A DNA stretch of 64,000 nucleotides from contig NZ_ML133697.1 of the NCBI RefSeq assembly GCF_003985155.1, positions 1 through 64,000 of the forward strand. The letters are read 5' to 3'. The position numbers were made by a program, and so were the translations under genes. The notes under the pieces were generated by a model. That model saw only the letters and a list, made by a program, of their open reading frames with translations, had not been told where the DNA came from and searched no databases. This document shows, piece by piece, positions 17,149 through 25,189 of this stretch (positions are counted from its first letter, which is position 1; each line of letters opens with the position of its first letter). This DNA is from Rhizobium vallis. GTDB lineage: Bacteria; Pseudomonadota; Alphaproteobacteria; Rhizobiales; Rhizobiaceae.

Positions 17149-17664
17149 ATGAACACGAAAATCAAGCCGCAGGCGGTATCGAACTTCCGTGACCAGCAGG
17201 ATCAGGGCATCCGTGATCTTTACATGGAATCCCTTCATCTCGTTGAACGTCTTCACCGCCGTCTTCTCGACGTCATCAAGGACGAATTCGACCGTCAGGG
17301 TCGCAGCGACGTCAACGCCATCCAGGCGCTGCTCCTCTTCAACATCGGCAATTCCGAGCTGACCGCCGGCGAGCTGCGCTCGCGTGGCTACTATCTCGGC
17401 TCCAACGTTTCCTACAACGTCAAGAAGCTCGTCGATCTCGGCTTCATCAACCACCAGCGCTCGCGCATCGACCGCCGCTCGGTCCGCATCAGCCTGACCG
17501 AAACCGGCCAGGATATCGCCGAAACGGTGGCCAAGCTCTACGAACGCCACATCGCCTCGATCGACAAGGTCGGCGGCATCGGCACGGATGAGTTCACCCA
17601 GATGAACAAGCTGCTCCAGCGGTTGGATCGTTTCTGGAACGATCAGATCCTTTATCGCCTCTGA
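17149..17664 (+). CDS. ldtR: MarR-type winged-helix regulator LdtR
   Basis: This 171-residue MarR-family protein carries a winged helix-turn-helix (about residues 55-125): ELTAGELRSRGYYLGSN is the helix-turn-helix region and HQRSRIDRRSVRISLTETG the wing. The sequence and the neighbouring L,D-transpeptidase gene match LdtR of Liberibacter and Sinorhizobium, which controls ldtP and so peptidoglycan 3-3 cross-linking, osmotic tolerance and motility. A GAGG box lies eight bases before the ATG. A terminator follows, so ldtP has its own promoter. Confidence 0.92.
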   Translation: MNTKIKPQAVSNFRDQQDQGIRDLYMESLHLVERLHRRLLDVIKDEFDRQGRSDVNAIQALLLFNIGNSELTAGELRSRGYYLGSNVSYNVKKLVDLGFINHQRSRIDRRSVRISLTETGQDIAETVAKLYERHIASIDKVGGIGTDEFTQMNKLLQRLDRFWNDQILYRL

Positions 17665-17692
17665 GACCCGAGACCTCCTTCAAGGGTTGACG

Positions 17693-17725
17693 AAAACCGG
17701 ATGCGTTCCCTGCGCGTCCGGTTTT
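17693..17725 (+). terminator. rho-independent terminator of ldtR
   Basis: AAAACCGGA pairs with TCCGGTTTT around a 15-base loop, about 28 bp after the ldtR stop, with the T-run built into the 3' arm. Confidence 0.75.
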
Positions 17726-18103
17726 GCCGTTCGCCTCTTCGTGTCATCTTTGCAACGCATGGCTGACAAGCGCAAAGCCCGGTATTCAAGCCGTTTTTTA
17801 GCCGTTATTAACCGGCACGGTTTAACCCGTCGTATGGTTCGTTGCGTCGTGTTCCCGGCAACCGGCAGTCCGTCTTCCGACCCGGCAACACGAATTGGCC
17901 ATATTGGTGTGGCAGCGGAAGGCTTGACAACCGGCGCTTTCAATGGACCTGGAACGTCCAGGCTTTCCTATCGCAATCTTGTGATGGGACGCGCGGAATT
18001 TCCTGATGCGCCGGGAGAGAATGGATGGGATCTGCGCTGAAAGCGCAGTGATTTCGCAAAGCGCCGCGGCTTCCTCCACCGCGGTATTGAGTGGTTGGGA
18101 CGA
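17726..18103 (+). promoter_or_regulatory. long structured leader upstream of ldtP
   Basis: This gap of about 380 bp has no convincing gene. It holds the TTAACCGGCACGGTTTAA inverted repeat (17808-17825) shared with the ldtR upstream region, a hairpin CTGCGCT-GAA-AGCGCAG at 18032-18048, and paired CCGCGG hexamers at 18064-18069 and 18079-18084 just ahead of the ldtP start. This would fit a regulated promoter with a structured 5' untranslated region. Promoter hexamers were not clear enough to assign. Confidence 0.4.
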
Positions 18104-19405
18104 ATGTCGAAGAAAAACGGAATTGAAGCTCTCTCGCGCCGCGCTTTCCTTGCGTCCGCGGCAACGGTCGGAGCCAGCGCGATTGCCGCGCCGGCATTCG
18201 CGCAATCGGCGCTCGATGGGCTCCTGAATGCCCCCAAACGCGGCAACTGGGATGACCAGTTCGACGCCAAGGCGGCTTCGCGCACGGCAACCGCCGTCCT
18301 TTCCAACACGCCGATCCTCAGCCCCCAATCGGTCGCGAGCGCACAGCAGGCGATCATGCAGTATCAGCAGATCGCGGCCGCCGGCGGCTGGCCTGAAGTT
18401 AATCCCGGTGATCAGCGCCTGCAGCTCGGCGTTTCCTCTCCCGCCGTCCAGGCGCTGCGCCAGCGCCTCGCGATCACCGGCGACCTGCCGCGCGAGGCTG
18501 GCATGTCGAGCGCTTTCGATTCCTATGTCGACGGCGCGGTCAAGCGTTTCCAGGCGCGTCACGGCCTGCCGGCCGATGGCGTTCTCGGCGAATTCACGCT
18601 GAAGGCGATGAACATTCCGGCCGATGTGCGCCTGCAGCAGTTGAACACCAACCTCGTCCGCCTGCAGACCTTCCCGGAAGACCTGGGCCGCCGCCATCTG
18701 ATGGTCAACATTCCGGCCGCCTATGTGGAAGCCGTTGAAGACGGCAGCGTTGCGACGCGCCACACCGCGGTTGTCGGCCGTCTCAGCCGCCCGACGCATC
18801 TCGTCAACTCGAAGATCTACGAAGTCATTCTCAACCCGTACTGGACCGCGCCGCGCTCGATCGTCGAAAAGGACATCATGCCGCTGATGCGCAAGGATCC
18901 GACCTATCTCGAAAAGAACGCGATCCGCCTGATCGACGGCAAGGGCAACGAAGTCGCCCCGGAGACCGTCGACTGGAACGGCGAGGCACCGAACCTGATG
19001 TTCCGTCAGGACCCGGGCAAGATCAACGCCATGGCATCGACGAAGATCAATTTCTACAACAAGAACGGCGAGTACATGCACGACACGCCGCAGCAGGGCC
19101 TGTTCAACAAGCTCATGCGGTTTGAATCGTCGGGCTGCGTGCGCGTCCAGAACGTCCGCGACCTGTCGACCTGGCTATTGCGCGAAACGCCCGGCTGGAA
19201 CCGCCAGCAGATGGAGCAGGTGATCGCAAGCGGCACCAACACGCCAATCAAGCTCGCGACCGAAGTTCCCGTTTATTTCGTCTATATCTCGGCCTGGGGC
19301 ATGCCCGATGGCGTCGTCCAGTTCCGAGACGACATCTACCAGATGGACGGCAATGCCGAACTGGCGCTCGACACCACGGCCGGCATGGAGCAGCCGGTCC
19401 AGTAA
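18104..19405 (+). CDS. ldtP: L,D-transpeptidase LdtP
   Basis: This 433-residue protein has a Tat-like signal (SRRAFLASAATVGASA, cleavage near AFA-QS) and a peptidoglycan-binding domain (about residues 105-170, VQALRQRLAITGDLP...FQARHGLPADGVLGEFT). The YkuD L,D-transpeptidase domain (about 195-370) has the catalytic motif SSGCVRVQNV with nucleophile Cys. It forms 3-3 cross-links in periplasmic peptidoglycan. The ATG at 18104 is favoured over an in-frame TTG at 18095. Its location after ldtR matches the known regulator-target pair. A terminator follows. Confidence 0.93.
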   Translation: MSKKNGIEALSRRAFLASAATVGASAIAAPAFAQSALDGLLNAPKRGNWDDQFDAKAASRTATAVLSNTPILSPQSVASAQQAIMQYQQIAAAGGWPEVNPGDQRLQLGVSSPAVQALRQRLAITGDLPREAGMSSAFDSYVDGAVKRFQARHGLPADGVLGEFTLKAMNIPADVRLQQLNTNLVRLQTFPEDLGRRHLMVNIPAAYVEAVEDGSVATRHTAVVGRLSRPTHLVNSKIYEVILNPYWTAPRSIVEKDIMPLMRKDPTYLEKNAIRLIDGKGNEVAPETVDWNGEAPNLMFRQDPGKINAMASTKINFYNKNGEYMHDTPQQGLFNKLMRFESSGCVRVQNVRDLSTWLLRETPGWNRQQMEQVIASGTNTPIKLATEVPVYFVYISAWGMPDGVVQFRDDIYQMDGNAELALDTTAGMEQPVQ

Positions 19406-19433
19406 TAAGCGGCGACCTCTGCATCGCAATTTG

Positions 19434-19462
19434 AAACCGCGCTTTCCCGGCGCGGTTTTTTT
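19434..19462 (+). terminator. rho-independent terminator of ldtP
   Basis: AAACCGCG pairs with CGCGGTTT around a nine-base loop and runs into seven T residues. It starts about 28 bp after the ldtP stop. Confidence 0.85.
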
Positions 19463-19613
19463 ATGTCGTAAGAGGTGCTGTCTGAAGTGGCCGCCGAGCT
19501 GTGCCGCAAAAAGGCCTGAGCGCGCGCTTTGCTCAGCAAATGTCGTTCTTCGTATTGCCCTCGCCACAGCGGAAGGCTAATACCTCAGCGCATTCCAGTT
19601 GAGGAGCCCGCCC

Positions 19614-20912
19614 ATGACCAATGCTTCCACCGAATCCTTCTTCAATCGCTCGCTTGCGGACGTCGATCCGGAAATCTTCGGCGCGATCGGAAAGGAACTC
19701 GGTCGCCAACGGCACGAGATCGAACTGATCGCTTCCGAGAACATCGTCTCCCGCGCCGTGCTGGAAGCCCAGGGCTCCATCATGACCAACAAATATGCCG
19801 AGGGTTATCCCGGCAAGCGTTATTACGGCGGCTGCCAGTTCGTCGATATCGCCGAGGAACTGGCGATCGAGCGCGCCAAGAAGCTGTTCGGCGTCAATTT
19901 CGCCAACGTCCAGCCGAATTCCGGTTCGCAGATGAACCAGGCCGTGTTCCTGGCGCTGCTGCAGCCCGGCGACACCTTCATGGGTCTCGATCTCAATTCG
20001 GGCGGCCACCTCACGCACGGTTCGCCGGTCAACATGTCCGGCAAGTGGTTCAACGTCGTCTCCTACGGTGTGCGCGAAGGCGACAACCTGCTCGACATGG
20101 ATGAAGTCGCCCGCAAGGCCGAGCAAACCAAGCCGAAGCTCATCATCGCCGGCGGCACGGCCTATTCCCGCATCTGGGATTGGAAGCGCTTCCGCGAGAT
20201 CGCCGATTCCGTCGGCGCCTATCTGATGGTCGACATGGCCCACATCGCCGGCCTGGTTGCCGGTGGTCAGCATCCGTCGCCGTTCCCGCATTGCCATGTT
20301 GCCACGACCACGACCCACAAGTCGCTGCGCGGCCCGCGCGGCGGCGTCATCCTCACCAATGAGGAGGATCTGGCGAAGAAGTTCAATTCGGCCGTTTTCC
20401 CCGGCCTGCAGGGTGGTCCGCTGATGCACATCATCGCCGCCAAGGCCGTTGCCTTCGGCGAGGCGCTGCAGCCGGAATTCAAGGATTACGCCGCCCAGGT
20501 CGTCAAGAACGCCCGGGCGCTTGCCGAAACGTTGATCGCGGGCGGCCTCGACGTCGTCTCCGGCGGTACCGACAACCACCTGATGCTCGTCGACCTGCGC
20601 AAGAAGAACGCCACCGGCAAGCGCGCCGAGGCAGCTCTCGGCCGCGCCTACGTCACCTGCAACAAGAACGGCATTCCCTTCGATCCGGAAAAGCCCTTTG
20701 TCACCTCGGGCGTGCGCTTGGGCGCACCGGCCGGCACGACGCGCGGCTTCAAGGAAGCGGAATTCCGCGAAATCGGCAATCTTATCGTCGAGGTTCTCGA
20801 CGGCCTGAAGGTCGCCAACTCCGATGAAGGCAACGCCGCCGTCGAAGCCGCCGTGCGCGGCAAGGTGGTCAACCTCACCGACCGCTTCCCCATGTATGGC
20901 TACATGGGGTAA
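19614..20912 (+). CDS. glyA: serine hydroxymethyltransferase
   Basis: This 432-residue PLP enzyme interconverts serine and glycine and charges tetrahydrofolate with one-carbon units. Family blocks: RQRHEIELIASENIV near the N-terminus, NKYAEGYPGKRYYGG, VQPNSGSQMNQA, and the PLP-lysine motif VATTTTHKSLRGPRGG near residue 235. ATG at 19614 (MTNASTES) has GAGGAG upstream and is preferred to an in-frame start five codons earlier. It opens a same-strand run glyA-nrdR-ribD-ribE with very short gaps, probably one operon. Confidence 0.96.
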   Translation: MTNASTESFFNRSLADVDPEIFGAIGKELGRQRHEIELIASENIVSRAVLEAQGSIMTNKYAEGYPGKRYYGGCQFVDIAEELAIERAKKLFGVNFANVQPNSGSQMNQAVFLALLQPGDTFMGLDLNSGGHLTHGSPVNMSGKWFNVVSYGVREGDNLLDMDEVARKAEQTKPKLIIAGGTAYSRIWDWKRFREIADSVGAYLMVDMAHIAGLVAGGQHPSPFPHCHVATTTTHKSLRGPRGGVILTNEEDLAKKFNSAVFPGLQGGPLMHIIAAKAVAFGEALQPEFKDYAAQVVKNARALAETLIAGGLDVVSGGTDNHLMLVDLRKKNATGKRAEAALGRAYVTCNKNGIPFDPEKPFVTSGVRLGAPAGTTRGFKEAEFREIGNLIVEVLDGLKVANSDEGNAAVEAAVRGKVVNLTDRFPMYGYMG

Positions 20913-20921
20913 GGAGTAGGG

Positions 20922-21398
20922 ATGCGCTGCCCCTATTGCGGTTCGGAAGATACCCAGGTCAAGGATTCGCGTCCGGCGGAGGACAATACGTCCATCCGCC
21001 GGCGGCGTATCTGTCCGGATTGCGGCGGCCGTTTCACCACCTTCGAGCGCGTGCAATTGCGCGAGCTGATGGTCATTAAAAAGACCGGCCGCAAGGTGCC
21101 TTTCGATCGCGACAAGCTGGTGCGCTCCTTCGAAGTGGCGCTACGCAAACGCCCCGTCGAACGCGACCGTATCGAGCGCGCTGTTTCTGGCATCGTCCGC
21201 CGGCTTGAGAGCTCCGGCGAGACCGAGATTTCCTCCGAGCAGATCGGCCTGCAGGTGCTGGAAGCGATGAAGAGCCTCGACGATGTCGGCTTCGTGCGTT
21301 ACGCCTCGGTCTATCGGGATTTCTCGCTTGCCGAGGATTTCGAGAAGGTTATTTCGGAAATCAACGCCAAGATCGCCCGCGACCCGCTGGACAGATGA
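20922..21398 (+). CDS. nrdR: ribonucleotide reductase repressor NrdR
   Basis: This 158-residue protein has the N-terminal zinc ribbon (MRCPYCGSEDTQVKDSR, then CPDCGGRFTTFER) and an ATP-cone domain (about residues 48-138, IKKTGRKVPFDRDKLVRSFE). NrdR senses dATP/ATP and represses nrd operons at NrdR boxes. AAGGAG lies directly upstream, nine bases after the glyA stop. It is followed three bases later by ribD. Confidence 0.96.
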   Translation: MRCPYCGSEDTQVKDSRPAEDNTSIRRRRICPDCGGRFTTFERVQLRELMVIKKTGRKVPFDRDKLVRSFEVALRKRPVERDRIERAVSGIVRRLESSGETEISSEQIGLQVLEAMKSLDDVGFVRYASVYRDFSLAEDFEKVISEINAKIARDPLDR

Positions 21399-21401
21399 GC
21401 C

Positions 21402-22706
21402 ATGAGCATCACGCCGCATGACGAACGTTTCATGGCGGCGGCGATCCGCCTGTCGCGTTGGCATCTCGGCCGCACCGCCACCAACCCTTCCGTCGGTTGC
21501 CTGATCGTCAGGGACGGCGTCATCGTCGGCCGTGCGGTGACGGCCCTCGGCGGCCGCCCGCATGCCGAGACGCAGGCGCTCGCTGAAGCCGGCGCGCTTG
21601 CCCGCGGCGCCACCGCCTATGTGACGCTCGAACCCTGCTCGCATCACGGCAAGACGCCTCCTTGCGCCGAGGCGCTGATCGCCTATGGCGTTGCCCGCGT
21701 CGTCATCAGCGTCACCGACCCAGATCCGCGTGTCTCCGGCCGCGGCATCGCCATGCTGCGCGAAGCCGGCATAGAAGTGGATGCCGGCGTTCTGGAGGAG
21801 GAGGGCCGGCATTCGCTTGCCGCCTATCTCACCCGCCAGACGAAGAACCGGCCCTATGTGACTCTCAAGCTTGCCGTTTCCGCCGATGGCATGATCGGGC
21901 GCATGGGGGAGGGGCAGGTGGCGATCACAGGCCCGGAGGCCCGCGCCCAGGTCCAGGCGCTGCGCGCCGAAACCGACGCCATCCTGGTCGGCATCGGCAC
22001 GGCGATCGCCGACGACCCGCTGCTGACGGTACGGACGCCAGGTCTGGAAATGCAATCGCCGATCCGCATCGTGCTTGATCCCTCACTGGCATTGCCGCTG
22101 ACGAGCAAGCTCGTCGAGACGGCGCGGGAGGTGCCTGTCATCGTTGTCGCGAGTGAGGAAGTATCGCCTTTGGCAGCGGATGCGGAGGGGTTACCCCCCT
22201 CTGTCCTGCCGGACATCTCCCCCATAGGGGGGGAGATCGGCAACGGGCCTGCTCTCAGTATCCCATCTTCTGATAGCAATGTTCCCGCTTCGGCGAATTT
22301 AGGGCAGGGAGCAAGCTCCCAGCCAATCTCCCCCCTTGTGGGGGAGATGCCCAGCAGGGCAGAGGGGGGTAACCCACCCACAGACATGGAATCTCGTCGG
22401 GCCGCACTCGAAGCCGCCGGCGTCGAGATCGTCTACTGCAATCCCTACCATCCGGAAATCTTGCTGCCGGCCCTCGCGACGCGGGGTATATCCTCACTTC
22501 TGGTCGAAGGTGGCGCAAAGACGGCGCGGCTTTTCCTTGAGGCCGGTCTCGTCGACCGCATCCAGCTTTATCAGGCGCCTGTCGTCATCGGCGAGGGTGG
22601 TATTGAATCCCCGTTGCAGGCAACCGACATACCATCCGGTTTCGCCCATAAGGGCACGTCTATATTCGGCGCTGATCGCCTGGACGAATATGAAAGAGAG
22701 AATTGA
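21402..22706 (+). CDS. ribD: bifunctional riboflavin deaminase/reductase RibD with in-frame repeat
   Basis: This 434-residue protein performs the pyrimidine deaminase and uracil reductase steps of riboflavin synthesis. The N-terminal deaminase (about 1-150) has the zinc motif HAETQALAEAG and PCSHHGKTPPCAEAL. The C-terminal reductase starts near TLKLAVSADGMIG and has the NADPH loop LLVEGGAKTARLF. Between VIVVASEEVSP and SRRAALEAAGVEIV the gene contains a 188-bp palindromic repeat translated as about 63 Pro/Gly/Ser-rich residues (263-325). The frame stays open and both domains are intact, so the insert most likely sits in a surface loop of the reductase. The protein is about 60 residues longer than usual RibD as a result. 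Confidence 0.93.
   Translation: MSITPHDERFMAAAIRLSRWHLGRTATNPSVGCLIVRDGVIVGRAVTALGGRPHAETQALAEAGALARGATAYVTLEPCSHHGKTPPCAEALIAYGVARVVISVTDPDPRVSGRGIAMLREAGIEVDAGVLEEEGRHSLAAYLTRQTKNRPYVTLKLAVSADGMIGRMGEGQVAITGPEARAQVQALRAETDAILVGIGTAIADDPLLTVRTPGLEMQSPIRIVLDPSLALPLTSKLVETAREVPVIVVASEEVSPLAADAEGLPPSVLPDISPIGGEIGNGPALSIPSSDSNVPASANLGQGASSQPISPLVGEMPSRAEGGNPPTDMESRRAALEAAGVEIVYCNPYHPEILLPALATRGISSLLVEGGAKTARLFLEAGLVDRIQLYQAPVVIGEGGIESPLQATDIPSGFAHKGTSIFGADRLDEYEREN
22188..22375. repeat. palindromic repeat element inside ribD
   Basis: Two 54-bp arms (22188-22241 and 22322-22375) are inverted copies matching at 48 of 54 positions. Each starts GGGTTACCCCCCTCTG and contains its own hairpin built on ATCTCCCCC...GGGGGAGAT. 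About 80 bp of spacer separates them. The composition (C-runs and G-runs) is unlike the surrounding gene. The element is read through in frame by ribD, giving peptides such as LPPSVLPDISPIGGEIG and PLVGEMPSRAEGG. I recall similar palindromic units scattered in rhizobial intergenic DNA, but that is memory, not a search. Confidence 0.85.
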
Positions 22707-23326
22707 TGTTCACCGGAATTGTCACTGACATCGGTACGATCGAATCCGTTTCGCAGCTCAAGGAGGGCATCAAGCTCCGCGTTGCGACGAATTACGACCC
22801 GGCGACCATCGATATGGGCGCCTCCATCTCTCATTCCGGCACCTGCCTCACCGTAACCGGCCTGCCGCAGGAAGGCAGCAACGGCCGCTGGTTCGAAGTC
22901 GAGGCTTGGGAAGAGGCGCTGCGGTTGACGACGATCGGCACCTGGCAGCAAGGCAGCCGCATCAATCTCGAACGCTCGTTGAAGATCGGCGATGAGCTTG
23001 GCGGCCACATCGTTTCCGGCCACGTCGACGGCAAGGCGGAAATTCTCTCGGTGACATCGGAGGGTGACGCCACGCGCTATCGTCTGCGCGCGCCCGAACA
23101 CCTGGCGAAATTCGTGGCGCCCAAGGGTTCGATCGCACTCGACGGCACTTCGCTGACCGTCAACGCGGTCGACGGCACTGACTTCGACGTCCTGCTCATC
23201 CGCCATACGCTCGAAGTCACCACCTGGGGCGACCGCAAGGCCGGCGATTTCGTCAATTTCGAAGTCGATACCATGGCGCGTTATGCCGCGCGGCTCGCCG
23301 AATTTCCTACCGCAAGAACTGAATGA
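22706..23326 (+). CDS. ribE: riboflavin synthase alpha chain
   Basis: This 206-residue protein is a riboflavin synthase with two lumazine-binding repeats (about 1-97 and 98-195). Each has the family pattern: the first opens MFTGIVTDIGTI with SHSGTCLTVTG, the second has GHIVSGHVDGKAEI with ALDGTSLTVNAVDG. It dismutates two 6,7-dimethyl-8-ribityllumazine molecules to riboflavin. The ATG shares its A with the ribD stop (TGATG), so the two are translationally coupled. Its last 20 bp overlap the end of the GNAT gene on the other strand. Confidence 0.95.
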   Translation: MFTGIVTDIGTIESVSQLKEGIKLRVATNYDPATIDMGASISHSGTCLTVTGLPQEGSNGRWFEVEAWEEALRLTTIGTWQQGSRINLERSLKIGDELGGHIVSGHVDGKAEILSVTSEGDATRYRLRAPEHLAKFVAPKGSIALDGTSLTVNAVDGTDFDVLLIRHTLEVTTWGDRKAGDFVNFEVDTMARYAARLAEFPTARTE

Positions 23327-23822
23327 CCTCGCCGCTATATTGCGTGCGCGCCGTCTCGCGGAAGCCGAGTTTGGCTGCGACCCTCAGCGAGGCCGGGTTC
23401 TCGGGGCTGATAATGCAGGTCATCGGCCTTGCCGGAAAATGCACTTCCGCCCAGCCGATCAGGGCGGTCAGCGCCTCGGTGGCATAACCCCGGCCATGCA
23501 CTGAGGGCATCAGCGCCCAGCCGAGTTCCATCGTCCCCTCGATCGACGGTTCCATCTCGCGGCGGGCTTCCAGGAAGCCCGCTTCGCCGATGAATTGGCC
23601 GCTTTCCTTTTCCACGATCGCGAGAAAGCCGAAGCCCATATGATGCCACATGCCGGCAATGCGCAGCATGCGGCTCCAGCTCTGCTCGCGCGTCGACGGC
23701 ACGCCGGTGATGAAACGAACGACGTCCTCGTCGGCCCACAGCGCTGCATGCGCCGCGAAATCGTCGAGGCGGTGAGGGCGAAGCGTCAGCCGCTCGGTTT
23801 CGAGTGTGGGAATGTAGGTCAC
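23307..23822 (-). CDS. GNAT-family N-acetyltransferase
   Basis: This 171-residue protein resembles RimJ/RimL-type GNAT enzymes: LETERLTLRPHRLDDFAAHAALWADEDVVRF at the start, motif A near MPSVHGRGYATEALTALIGWA, and motif B near ENPASLRVAAKLGF. It acetylates an unknown amine or protein N-terminus. The GTG at 23822 is chosen because AAGGA lies at ideal spacing and it avoids overlapping the cupin gene; an ATG at 23873 is an alternative. It lies on the minus strand between ribE and ribH. Confidence 0.85.
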   Translation of the reverse strand: MTYIPTLETERLTLRPHRLDDFAAHAALWADEDVVRFITGVPSTREQSWSRMLRIAGMWHHMGFGFLAIVEKESGQFIGEAGFLEARREMEPSIEGTMELGWALMPSVHGRGYATEALTALIGWAEVHFPARPMTCIISPENPASLRVAAKLGFRETARTQYSGEVIQFLR

Positions 23823-23848
23823 GTCGGGTCCTTGTGGAAATCGCGCAT

Positions 23849-24352
23849 TCAGGCGCCGGGCTCGCCGTCCCAATAGTCGAGAGGGTTTTCAGGCCGTCCG
23901 ATATGGCGGAAGCGCCCGGGCTTGGCACCGTCCCTGTTCGTCTTGGCAAGAAACTTTCCGGAATCGGGATATTCGACGATCTCCGTCTTCGCCATCGTCG
24001 AAATGCCGAGATAGATGAGCGTTGCCGTCCCGGTGTTGATGATCTGGTGCGCCGTTTCCGGCCCGCCGGCCGGTGCGCCGAGCACGTCGCCCGCCTTGAT
24101 CGCATGGCGCTCCGCGCCGAAGCGATATTCGCCGGCGCCCGAGATCACGTAGAAAAGCTCGTCTTCGACATGGTGATTGTGGAAGGGGCAGCTCGATTTG
24201 CCCGACGGAACCTCGTTGTAGCTGATGCCGAGGCCGGCAAGCCCCAAGAGCGCGCCGAACGAGGTGTCGGCGCTTTCATAGAACTCGCCCTGTTTCGAGT
24301 GGTCGAGTTTAAGATCGGCGATATTGATCACCGCTTTTGCTTCCGTCGCCAT
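23849..24352 (-). CDS. cupin-domain protein
   Basis: This 167-residue protein contains a single cupin barrel. The metal-site motifs are visible as PFHNHHVEDELFYVISGAGEY (two His and Glu) and a second motif around GDVLGAPAGGPETAHQIINTG (His). This suggests a metal-binding enzyme or sensor; the substrate is unknown. AGGAGA precedes the ATG. It may be co-transcribed with the GNAT gene 26 bp downstream. Confidence 0.86.
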   Translation of the reverse strand: MATEAKAVINIADLKLDHSKQGEFYESADTSFGALLGLAGLGISYNEVPSGKSSCPFHNHHVEDELFYVISGAGEYRFGAERHAIKAGDVLGAPAGGPETAHQIINTGTATLIYLGISTMAKTEIVEYPDSGKFLAKTNRDGAKPGRFRHIGRPENPLDYWDGEPGA

Positions 24353-24484
24353 GATGTTCTCCTGTTGCAGCGAGAGAAACTATCATCGCGGAGAAAAATT
24401 CAATGCCTTTCTGGAAGATGCCACGCATGGACGGAGAGGAGACCGCCGCCCATGCCTGGAGCGTCGCGACTTCGGCTGAAGGTG

Positions 24485-24844
24485 TCAGCGGACGTAGAAC
24501 GTCATGCTTCCATCGGCCGCCTGTTCGGCATTGACGATATTGCGGATATCGACACCTTCGTTGTTGAGCCGGTGGGCAAGCGACTTGTTGGCGTCGATCG
24601 AGGCCTGGATGCCGCGAACGGCCTCACCGGAGCGCTGCGGCGCTGAGCGCGGGCCGGTCGTTTCGTCATCGAGATTGCGCCAGTTATAGACCTGCTCGAC
24701 ATTGAAATCATTCCCCTGGAAGGTCCTGAGCGTCTGCTCGATGCCCTGGGCGCTGTTCATCCCAAGGCTTTCGGCCCGGCTGACGCCGGCAAATGCGAGG
24801 GAGGAGAGGGCTGCTGCGAGGGTGATTGTGACAACGCGGTTCAT
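24485..24844 (-). CDS. small exported protein of unknown function
   Basis: This 119-residue protein has a Sec signal peptide (about residues 1-24, ending SRA-ESLG). The mature part is about 95 residues, acidic/polar and partly helical (AQGIEQTLRTFQG, AVRGIQASIDANKSLAHRL) with no cysteines. It looks like a small periplasmic protein. No family is recognised beyond its rhizobial character. AAGGAT lies at good spacing before the ATG. It is divergent from ribH. Confidence 0.75.
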   Translation of the reverse strand: MNRVVTITLAAALSSLAFAGVSRAESLGMNSAQGIEQTLRTFQGNDFNVEQVYNWRNLDDETTGPRSAPQRSGEAVRGIQASIDANKSLAHRLNNEGVDIRNIVNAEQAADGSMTFYVR

Positions 24845-25189
24845 GATTGTATCCTTTCATCTGCTACGACGGTCGGCTGTCTTTGCAGGGGATCGTCTGC
24901 GTCACGATATCGAATTGGCGCTCCGCCTTTCCCGATTCAATGGCTTAAGCCACTGAAAATACATTAAAAATTGTTCATGAAGACTGCCTTCGAATTGTCG
25001 TTTTCAAAGCGTCGAGCAAAGCCCGGTCCAGAGGCCTGTTCGCCCCTGCATGGGACGTGCGGCTATCCCTTTGCGGATATTTCCTCTTTCTGCGTTGCGG
25101 CATCGGGCGAAATTGCTTGCCATTCGAACAAAGGCGTGTTTTGACCGCGGGCTGCCGAGTGGAAAATGCCCGTCAACCGAAGGTGAACC
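24845..25189. other. intergenic region between the exported protein gene and ribH
   Basis: This divergent gap of 345 bp must hold two promoters. A ten-base palindrome GGCTTAAGCC sits near 24944 and an AT-rich stretch (AATACATTAAAAATTG) near 24958. No FMN riboswitch motif is visible upstream of ribH, and no small gene could be supported. Confidence 0.5.

Noticed and set aside
17822..19081. 419-codon minus-strand frame
   Set aside because: It is opposite ldtP and its leader; LdtP has a Tat-like signal, PG-binding domain and the SSGCVR motif.
25000..25189. FMN riboswitch upstream of ribH
   Set aside because: Conserved RFN-element sequence blocks are not visible.
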